Part shown: piece after piece, positions 1 through 6,014 of the stretch
How positions within the stretch are numbered: the stretch's first letter is position 1
Layout: every line of letters begins with the position of its first letter
NCBI GenBank assembly: GCA_001275005.1
Contig: JWZX01001068.1
Span: forward strand, 1 to 11,394
Reading direction: 5' to 3'
From: Chrysochromulina tobinii
Lineage: Eukaryota; Haptophyta; Prymnesiales; Chrysochromulinaceae
DNA length: 11,394 bases
Made by a program: the position numbers and the translations under genes
The notes under the pieces: generated by a model
The model's input: only the letters and a program-made list of their open reading frames with translations
What the model was told of the DNA's origin: nothing
Databases searched by the model: none

Positions 1-51
1 GTTTCCCCACAAGGGGAAATTCGCTCCTTGTCGCGCATCCACCATGCAGAA
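1..51 (+). repeat. A1 split direct repeat (left end, probably incomplete)
   Basis: Bases 1-51 are identical to 10746-10796. Identity stops after 51, where this copy continues with cc and the right copy with gg followed by B2. If A2 fills the whole space between B1 and B2 (10517-10796), A1 should extend about 229 bases to the left of the window. The repeat contains a perfect hairpin and an ATG in good Kozak context. Confidence 0.85.
2..19. repeat. Perfect 7-bp hairpin with ACAA loop in A1
   Basis: TTTCCCC (2-8) is followed by loop ACAA (9-12) and its exact complement GGGGAAA (13-19). The same hairpin occurs in A2 at 10747-10764. Being in the terminal repeat, it could serve as a recombinase-binding arm, an RNA 5'-end structure or a circularisation signal. 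The sequence does not tell which. Confidence 0.7.
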
Positions 52-106
52 CCAAGGGCGAGCCCGCGCTCCGCCCGAAGCTCCGCGCAGCGCGCTCAGT
101 TTTTAG
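44..106 (+). promoter_or_regulatory. Upstream ORF in the leader of ORF1
   Basis: An ATG at 44 sits in a strong eukaryotic context (ATCCACCATGC) and opens a 20-codon frame that ends in two consecutive stops, TAG at 104 and TGA at 107. It is in the same frame as ORF1, whose ATG follows at 155, so initiation here would not reach ORF1 without reinitiation or readthrough. The ATG lies inside the A repeat, while the rest is unique leader. It could dampen or time ORF1 translation. No transcript start is known, so this is a candidate only. Confidence 0.35.
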
Positions 107-154
107 TGAAACAGGGAGTCTCCAAGTGGCATCTCCGCGTCCTATCTCGTTTCG

Positions 155-3100
155 ATGGCTGCGGCTGCCCCACTTGTGCCAGTCGTCGTCCCAGCCCCGG
201 CTCCGAACAACCCCTTCTTCGATGAAGATCCTGTGCTTCTGCCTGCCGGGCACTCTTTGGTGGCGGCCACCGGGACCTTCATGGATTGGCAAGCGGCTCC
301 GGCCATCCCCAACCAAGCTGCCAACGTCGCCGCGCCGCTCTATAAGCTCCTGTTTGCCTTCGGCACACGCCTCAAGGTTTCCCCGATACCCGCTGATCAA
401 GCGGCTGCGCGCACCGTCAATATCTTTCGGGCACGCTTCAATGCCGCGTTCTGGTCGCGCGTGCTCTCCGAGCTGTGCGCCTCCGGACTCGCGCAACCTG
501 GTGTCGCCTACGATACGGTGGCTGAACTTCATGTCGTTATCGCCGCTCTGCCTTTGCAGAATCCTAACGCGCTGAATGTCACCGCGGTCGACTGGGACCT
601 AGCCCCGGCGCTCACCTCGCCGGGTAATGCTGCTGCCCAGGCCGGAGCTCTCGCTCGCTTCAACGAGATCTCCTTCCTGGCGGCCGCACCTCTCGTCAGT
701 CTCGAGATCACCGCTGGTCCCCGCGCGCGCTCATCCCCCTGGGCTGCTATCGCTCTACTCGCCGGTGCCCTCGGGCCCATCGGCCGTAACCCGCTTCGCC
801 TCGCTGACGCGTCGCCAACCCTCATTATGGCTTCCGAGCTTCGCGGGGATAGCACTGCCCAGAATGCAGTGCTCGCCGCCCAGCTGAAGCAGCTTCTCGT
901 TAGCTCCATCCTGCCTGCCATTTACCGTGCTCACACCGCAGATTATGCAGCTGTGGGCGCCGAGCTCCAGGCCGGCCTTCGGTACCGGCGGTCCGAGGAC
1001 GAGAAGTCCGCGATTGAGGAGGAGCGCGTCCACTACATCCGCCCGTGGTACCCCACCATCGCCCGTGCTGTGGTCGATCTCGGCGCAGACGAGGGCCAGA
1101 TCGTCGATGCGCTACGCGTCCTCCAGAAGGCGATGCTTCCGAGCGAGCTCCATGACACCCGCCTCTCGGCCGTCCTCGGACAGCTCGAGACTCAGCTTGC
1201 GAACCGGCTGCCAACGCTCAATCATGTGCTGGCCAAAGCCAACGTCTCTCTCAGCGACGTGACGGCGGCCCTCCTTGCCGAGAACGCCGTCATGGCCCAG
1301 GCGGGTCAGAATGCGGCCAACACCATCGTCGGTCGAGGCGCCCCAGGTGGCGGCGCTGACGCTGATGGTCTCGCGCTCGCGCATCAGTCTTTCAAGAACG
1401 TAGAGCTAGCGCTCGGGCAGTTCGACCTTACCTCCGAGTCAGGCCAGCGTGACGCCATCACTTCCATTTTGGCCGTCAGTGACTGCGTTCTGGCTGTTCG
1501 CATTCTTCTGCATCCTTCTCCCAAAACTGCAGATCTCGCGAGCACCCGGAATGCCACGTGCATCGCAATCAATGGCCTGCGCCCGCAGCTCTATAACTAC
1601 TTCAACCACGTGTTGCGGTTGGATACTTCGGGAGCCGTGGCCGTTATCCCACCACACATGAAGCGCTACTCGTTTGCCACGCCAACCAGCCGTGAGGAAC
1701 CGAGCTCGCTCCTTGCCCAGTTCCTTCGCTTCGACCTTGATCAGATGGACCTCTTCTCGCTTCCGCACGGGGCGGGCAGCTGGGCTCTATGCGTCAACGT
1801 CGGCTCGGCGACCGAGGCCGTCTCCAAGCCCAATTACTTTGTCCAACTGAGCAATCTCGAGCGGATCAAGAGCTTCGTCAACATACTACTGGTGGCCATC
1901 GGCATACCCCAAGTGGCACCGGTCTCGCTCAACCCTGCTCTTCAGGGATACTCGTGGCCTTCATTCGTTGACTTCTATGTCTCGAAGCTCAAGCTGGCGG
2001 GCGGCCTGCCCCTGCTGCTCGACCAGTACCTTCATATAGCGGCCTGCGTCAAGATCTTCGAGAGCGCTCTCACTGCCATGCGTCAGCGGCTCATCTCGCT
2101 GATCCGTGATCCGGACCCGTCCTCGCGCACCCTGCAGGCATCTCTCTTCCCCCCGGATGGCTCGGTGATCCAAGACCTGATTTCGTTGGGCACGGAGATT
2201 TCGCGTAAGCGCACCGTTCGGGGCGACATGGCGGGTGCCTTCAAGATGCACGATGGCAAGCCTGCCGTCGCCAACTGGGAGACCCTCCGCCTCGATGACT
2301 CGTTCTTTACGGACCACCTAAAGTCCGTCGCGAAGAAGGCCCGGGTTGGTGACGCCTCCAGCTCTCTTTCCTTCGGAGCCGACTTCCTCGACCTGGCCGG
2401 TGAATCCCTCCCTGCCCTGGCGGGCGCTGACGCCGGCCTTCCGCCCGGGTCCTTATCCAAGTCTTGGCGCTGGCACAAGCAAGATCTAATCATCAGCGGC
2501 CAATGTTGGGACATACCTGGTCTCGCCAAGCACCTCAACGTGCCGCCCCGAGGAGTCGGCGCGCCCTGCTGGCCATTCATTTTAGCTGGCTGCGCTGATA
2601 AGAATCGTATGGCTCGCTGTGGAATCTCCCACCAAGCCGGCCACGAGAGCCCTCAGGCTGCTCACCACGCGCAGCTAGCCGGGTTTGAACGCGAGGCTCT
2701 GATGAAACTGTTCGCGAAGCCCGCTCCCCCCGAGCTGACAGCGGACCTGATCAGAACACCGGCGAAAGGGGGCGGTCGGGGTCGAGGTGGTGGCCGAGGC
2801 CGTGGTGCTGTCCGCGGCAAAGGTGAGCGCGGTCGCGGCCGACAGGGCGGCCGCGCGCAAGGCGGCGCGGAGGAACCTTCAGCGGAGATGGCTACCATCC
2901 TCGCCGAGCTCGACAGCCTTAAGCGCCGGATGGCCACGTACGACCAGCCTGACCCCAAGCTGCACAGTCCGGCTGTGCGTGCGCAGGTTCTGGCTTTGCG
3001 AGTTCAGCCTGGGAGCGAGGCCCTTCCACCGCCCGATCCTCGGGTTCGCTTCCCAACCGACAACTCAGAGTTCGACGAAGAGCAGCATTTTGAGCAGCCG

Positions 3101-5308
3101 CCCCCGGGAGAGCCCCCGGTCGGCGGCATGCACTTCAGGCTCGATAATCCGGCTCCCCGGAACTTCCGACTCAGCTTCGGTGATGTCAACGACGACCTCG
3201 CGGTCGACGCTGCGCTCTCCCAGCTCCTGTCCACGTTACCGACGGCCATCCGGAACCCTCTTCTAGCTACTAGTCTTCGCGAGCTTCCGTCGCCGCTCAA
3301 GACGTTATCGGCCGCCCTGAGCGCGACCAACAAATTCATCGTCGACTGCGGTGGTCAGGGCCAGTGCGGTCCCAATACACTCGGTTACTTGCTTGGACTG
3401 GTGGATCGCGCCACCGTCGATGGTCCCCAGTTGCGCCAAGCCGTGGTCAAGCATGCTCTTGCACGCGCCCACCGCTCTCGGCCTACGCGGTTCCGCGACC
3501 GCCAGGGTCGTTTCTACACGATTGAGGGCCTCATCCTCCGGTGCCTTTCGGATGACCTCGGCAGCTCTTCCGACGCGCTGATGCAAACCGTCGAGGCTTG
3601 GTGCCGCAGCATTGCCAAGCCGGCTTCCTGGACGGACCTCGCCTTCCTCCAGGTTGCAGCTGACTGCTACAACGTCGCCATTTACATCCACACTGTCAAC
3701 GACCTCAGTGACGTCGGGAGCCTTGGCGCCATCTTGCCGTGCGCGTCTACATCCCCACCTGTCGCTCTTCTCGAAGTGGGTATGTGGGTGGGGCGCCATC
3801 TGGTCGCCGTCGTAACCTCCGACTTGACAGCCGGCGCCTACCCGGCCCCTCTTTCGGGCGTAGCACCTCACTCCGGATCCGTACGCGCTATCGGACGCGA
3901 TGAGGAACCCTTCGCTCATGAACAAGTACTAGCTGTCGGGCGAGGAGCGCGCGGCGGTAACCCTTACCCTGTCTCCCCGCTCCAAGATGCGACGCGGGTT
4001 GCCGCCGGTTTCCGCCGATTGCTTTGCTGCGCGCCAGCGACCACCGCCGGCCAGGTTGCCTCGGAGCTCAATCTGCATGTCGCTCCCGGGTATGCCTCGC
4101 TGTGCGCGGGCGAATTGCAATCGCTTGTCGACGAGCTCGCTCAAAACGTGCGCGCGGGCGCCCGCCTCGCTCTTCAATGCCCAGGGTGCCGCGAGCCTCT
4201 GCACACGGACCGTTGCCATGGCGTCGTGCTCGCCTCGGCTATCGCTGAGCAGGTTGCATCTCCGCCGACGCGACCTCTCACTCTCGAGGAGGTGCAATCC
4301 CTTCTACGCGCTGATAACGCGCCAACCGTGCTCGTCGCCTGCGAGTTCTCTGGCGCCCTCACCCGTGCCCTCCAAACCGCCGGATTCTGCACCCTCTCTT
4401 GCGATTTCCGACCAGCGCTTCATCGTTTCCCTCATTACCTCGGAGACGTGCGCGACGTCGTCGGTCTTCGCCACTGGGAACGAGCCTACTTCTTCCCAAA
4501 CTGCTTCCAGCACCTGCGGGGTGACGAGCAGTGCCTACCGTTCAAGATCGATGATTGCCGGGCCTTTTGGGCGGCGGCCATGGTCCTTTGGTGCCTTGCG
4601 TGCCCAAACGCCAGCGTCGTCATTGTCGAGCAGCCGGACACTATCGTCTACGACTACATTGATGTCACAGGTTTCGCCTCCTTGTGCGAGTTTCGCACGA
4701 GTCAATACGGTGACCCAGGGCAGCATGACAAGTTTGTCCGCCTCGCTATCCGAAATGCTCAACTGCCGCCCGCACTGCATCCCGAGCGCCGTCAGGCGCA
4801 GCGCCTGAGCCATCTCGAATACCCAGACCCGGACGCGCGAGATCGCGCACGCAGCACATGGGCGCCTCACCGGAACACCTGCCAGGCCCTTGTCAACCTG
4901 CAAGTAGTCAGCGGCGCGTCCGAAAGCGGCGAGTCTGATGGCGTCGAGGACGACGCCGCGACTGCCCCATCGTACGTCGCCCTCATCAAACTCTTTGCTG
5001 CCAACTGGTTCTGCAGTGGCCATCCGCTACCCACTGACTACCTCAACCAGGATGCGCAGCCAACCAGCCTAGAGTGGCGACGATACCAAGAAGTGCGTGG
5101 GCCAGGCGATGGCCGCCGCCCACCTTTGACCGAGCCCCCCCAGGCCCCCTACGGCGACTGTGGAGGAGATGACGGCTCTGGTCGATACGGACACGATGGC
5201 CTCAAGCGCTTCCATCCCAGCGCCCCGACAGCCATCGAGTACCATGCCCAGCATCACGCTGGTAAGCGGCCCCGCCTGCCTCTCACAGGCCCGCCACCCT
5301 CCTGTTAG
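155..5308 (+). CDS. ORF1: giant Gag-like polyprotein with OTU-like and cytosine-methyltransferase-like domains
   Basis: This 1717-residue protein occupies the Gag position. The start is the first in-frame ATG after the double stop at 104-109. Residues 1 to about 800 are mostly helical and alanine/leucine-rich, with no domain I recognise. Residues 805-838 hold a Cys/His cluster, 872-905 an RGG box with a short charged possible coiled coil behind it, 1058-1222 an OTU-like cysteine protease fold, 1342-1355 a zinc-knuckle-like motif and 1385-1545 a phage-type C5-methyltransferase-like domain. The tail is acidic, then low complexity, ending with a basic GKRPRLP stretch that could be a nuclear signal. 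Role by position and family: RNA binding and particle assembly. At 1717 residues it is far longer than a usual Gag (commonly a few hundred residues). It shares the reading frame of ORF2 but is separated from it by stops. Confidence 0.85.
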   Translation: MAAAAPLVPVVVPAPAPNNPFFDEDPVLLPAGHSLVAATGTFMDWQAAPAIPNQAANVAAPLYKLLFAFGTRLKVSPIPADQAAARTVNIFRARFNAAFWSRVLSELCASGLAQPGVAYDTVAELHVVIAALPLQNPNALNVTAVDWDLAPALTSPGNAAAQAGALARFNEISFLAAAPLVSLEITAGPRARSSPWAAIALLAGALGPIGRNPLRLADASPTLIMASELRGDSTAQNAVLAAQLKQLLVSSILPAIYRAHTADYAAVGAELQAGLRYRRSEDEKSAIEEERVHYIRPWYPTIARAVVDLGADEGQIVDALRVLQKAMLPSELHDTRLSAVLGQLETQLANRLPTLNHVLAKANVSLSDVTAALLAENAVMAQAGQNAANTIVGRGAPGGGADADGLALAHQSFKNVELALGQFDLTSESGQRDAITSILAVSDCVLAVRILLHPSPKTADLASTRNATCIAINGLRPQLYNYFNHVLRLDTSGAVAVIPPHMKRYSFATPTSREEPSSLLAQFLRFDLDQMDLFSLPHGAGSWALCVNVGSATEAVSKPNYFVQLSNLERIKSFVNILLVAIGIPQVAPVSLNPALQGYSWPSFVDFYVSKLKLAGGLPLLLDQYLHIAACVKIFESALTAMRQRLISLIRDPDPSSRTLQASLFPPDGSVIQDLISLGTEISRKRTVRGDMAGAFKMHDGKPAVANWETLRLDDSFFTDHLKSVAKKARVGDASSSLSFGADFLDLAGESLPALAGADAGLPPGSLSKSWRWHKQDLIISGQCWDIPGLAKHLNVPPRGVGAPCWPFILAGCADKNRMARCGISHQAGHESPQAAHHAQLAGFEREALMKLFAKPAPPELTADLIRTPAKGGGRGRGGGRGRGAVRGKGERGRGRQGGRAQGGAEEPSAEMATILAELDSLKRRMATYDQPDPKLHSPAVRAQVLALRVQPGSEALPPPDPRVRFPTDNSEFDEEQHFEQPPPGEPPVGGMHFRLDNPAPRNFRLSFGDVNDDLAVDAALSQLLSTLPTAIRNPLLATSLRELPSPLKTLSAALSATNKFIVDCGGQGQCGPNTLGYLLGLVDRATVDGPQLRQAVVKHALARAHRSRPTRFRDRQGRFYTIEGLILRCLSDDLGSSSDALMQTVEAWCRSIAKPASWTDLAFLQVAADCYNVAIYIHTVNDLSDVGSLGAILPCASTSPPVALLEVGMWVGRHLVAVVTSDLTAGAYPAPLSGVAPHSGSVRAIGRDEEPFAHEQVLAVGRGARGGNPYPVSPLQDATRVAAGFRRLLCCAPATTAGQVASELNLHVAPGYASLCAGELQSLVDELAQNVRAGARLALQCPGCREPLHTDRCHGVVLASAIAEQVASPPTRPLTLEEVQSLLRADNAPTVLVACEFSGALTRALQTAGFCTLSCDFRPALHRFPHYLGDVRDVVGLRHWERAYFFPNCFQHLRGDEQCLPFKIDDCRAFWAAAMVLWCLACPNASVVIVEQPDTIVYDYIDVTGFASLCEFRTSQYGDPGQHDKFVRLAIRNAQLPPALHPERRQAQRLSHLEYPDPDARDRARSTWAPHRNTCQALVNLQVVSGASESGESDGVEDDAATAPSYVALIKLFAANWFCSGHPLPTDYLNQDAQPTSLEWRRYQEVRGPGDGRRPPLTEPPQAPYGDCGGDDGSGRYGHDGLKRFHPSAPTAIEYHAQHHAGKRPRLPLTGPPPSC
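2567..2869 (+). other. ORF1 nucleic-acid-binding segment: CCCH-like cluster and RGG box
   Basis: The first part has C805, C813, C822 and H826 spaced CX7CX8CX3H, with further histidines at 830, 837 and 838. The CX3H end is the hallmark of CCCH zinc fingers, although the middle spacing is longer than usual. It is followed at residues 872-905 by repeated GRG/RGG units (more than ten glycines and about ten arginines), a typical RNA-binding low-complexity box. Together they probably do the work of the zinc knuckles in a standard Gag nucleocapsid. Zinc binding is inferred; the RGG box is seen directly. Confidence 0.6.
3326..3820 (+). other. ORF1 OTU-type cysteine protease-like domain
   Basis: The motif GGQGQCGPNTLGYLLG places C1071 where OTU proteases have their nucleophile (consensus GDGNCLFRAL). 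A second block beginning SWTDLAFLQVAADCYNVAI (W1159 onward) matches the OTU block WGGxxELQALSxxxxxxI, and GRHLVAVV gives H1215 at the position of the catalytic histidine in HYDSV-like motifs. The aspartate of the usual GDGNC motif is glutamine here, but D1064 lies seven residues before the cysteine. The likely activity is cleavage of ubiquitin-like or polyprotein peptide bonds, with polyprotein processing attractive because no aspartic protease is present. The fold call rests on three spaced motifs; activity is inferred. Confidence 0.7.
4178..4219 (+). other. ORF1 zinc-knuckle-like motif
   Basis: Residues 1342-1355 read CPGCREPLHTDRCH, which is CX2CX4HX3C followed by another histidine. This is one residue shorter in the last spacing than the retroviral CX2CX4HX4C knuckle. 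It lies between the OTU-like and methyltransferase-like domains, not at the usual nucleocapsid position. It may bind zinc and nucleic acid. Confidence 0.4.
4307..4790 (+). other. ORF1 phage-type C5-cytosine-methyltransferase-like domain
   Basis: The domain begins VLVACEFSGALTRAL (V1392 onward), like motif I of phage-type DNA methyltransferases (ACEFSG). It is followed by CDFRP with acidic D1417 (motif II), YLGDVRDV with D1431 (motif III), FFPNC at 1446-1450 (motif IV, normally PPC) and VIVEQPDTI with E1492 (motif VI, normally ENP or ENV). The catalytic cysteine C1450 and glutamate E1492 are kept, while P to N and N to Q changes flank them. DIRS-order elements are known to carry a phage-like methyltransferase, usually described as adenine-type and placed near RT/RNase H; here the motifs look C5-type and sit in the Gag ORF. 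It may be active or only a retained DNA-binding fold. Confidence 0.65.
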
Positions 5309-5855
5309 CGTACAAGCGTCCCTGGGACCCAAGCTGCACGCACCTAACTGCGCCATCCCTACGTGACGGCGGCACTCGAATCCCTGAAAAATCGGAACTC
5401 GAGCCAGCCCTTCGCAGCTTATGCGCACTCGGCTAGCAGCTTATGCAGCCTTCGGCCTGCGCGCGGCATAGCCGCGACGCCCGAGCCGCCGCCCAAGGCG
5501 GAAGCACTCGAACCTGAAAAGGACTAGAGTCGCCCCACTGCGCTGAGCACACATGCTGCCCTGCAGCCAACTGAGAACCCGCAGCTGATGCGTCCTTCCC
5601 TTGAAAGGACAGAGCTGCCTCGCAGCCTACGACCAAGCGCACAGCGTCCCCAGGACCATGCTGTGTCGCCCGAAGTGTCGACAACGATTGGCGTCCGCCT
5701 TCGTTGACCGCGTTCGGCTTTTCAGCCTTCGCCGGGATAAGGCTATAATTGCGCGATAGGCTTTCAGCCGTCGCCCAGGACATCAGCCCATGCCCTGCTG
5801 ACCACCTCAGCCCCGCTGATGTCAAACACTGGGACATAGCCTCATCTGGACATAG
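5262..5855 (+). other. Candidate intron that would join ORF1 to ORF2 (hypothesis)
   Basis: A consensus-like donor (GGTAAGC) has its GT at 5262, 44 bases before the ORF1 stop. Splicing to the CATAG at 5851-5855 would leave the frame unchanged (the split codon becomes GCC), bypass every in-frame stop between the ORFs and fuse ORF1 to the ORF2 frame. CGGCAG at 5901-5906 is an alternative acceptor that also keeps frame. Short GT/AG signals are common by chance, so this is only a testable suggestion. Confidence 0.2.
5309..5839 (+). other. Connector between ORF1 and ORF2, no convincing gene
   Basis: These 531 bases have six stops in the shared ORF1/ORF2 frame when the ORF1 stop is included: 5306 TAG, 5345 TAA, 5525 TAG, 5705 TGA, 5738 TAA and 5837 TAG. 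Between stops the frame still translates into Ser/Pro/Glu-rich text resembling a decayed linker. A degenerate direct repeat is visible: gcactcgaatccctgaaaa at 5372-5390 and gcactcgaacctgaaaa at 5504-5520, with a weaker third copy around 5595. A TATAAT string lies at 5744-5749 but I find no partner element that makes it a promoter. The region may be intron, spacer or eroded coding sequence. Confidence 0.6.
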
Positions 5856-5863
5856 CCTCATCT
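5832..5863 (+). repeat. Perfect 16-bp tandem duplication
   Basis: GGACATAGCCTCATCT occurs twice back to back, at 5832-5847 and 5848-5863. Sixteen is not a multiple of three, so the copies are read in different frames. In the ORF2 frame the first copy supplies the last stop (TAG 5837) and the second reads through. It sits exactly where the ORF2 frame opens. Confidence 0.9.
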
Positions 5864-5897
5864 CCCACCCGCCCAACCCGAACAGGGACTCAACATT

Positions 5898-6014
5898 CTA
5901 CGGCAGGGCCCGCGCTACCGGACGGCCAAACGGATTCTACAGCCGTGCTCGCGCTACCGAACGGTCAAATGGTCGCCACGGCAGTGCTCGCGCTCCCGGA
6001 CGACCAAACGGTCG
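5898..6014 (+). repeat. Three tandem 39-bp units at the start of the ORF2 frame
   Basis: Units at 5898-5936, 5937-5975 and 5976-6014 are each exactly 39 bases and differ at a minority of positions. In the ORF2 frame each encodes a 13-residue unit of the type TAVLALPDDQTVD. The unit length keeps all three frames open together. The array begins before the first ATG (5969), which suggests that translation of this region starts upstream or by another route. Confidence 0.85.

Noticed and set aside
3305-3925. Minus-strand open frame of 206 codons opposite the OTU-like domain
   Set aside because: It is antisense to a strongly supported coding region and arises from its codon bias.
5744-5749. TATAAT string as a promoter for ORF2
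   Set aside because: The only TTGA-like box (5704) is 34 bases away, which does not fit a bacterial promoter, and a eukaryotic TATA box cannot be supported from one 6-mer.
5433-5876. Minus-strand open frame of 147 codons covering the connector
   Set aside because: It overlaps repeats, has low-complexity composition and no recognisable motif; long antisense frames are common in GC-rich sequence.
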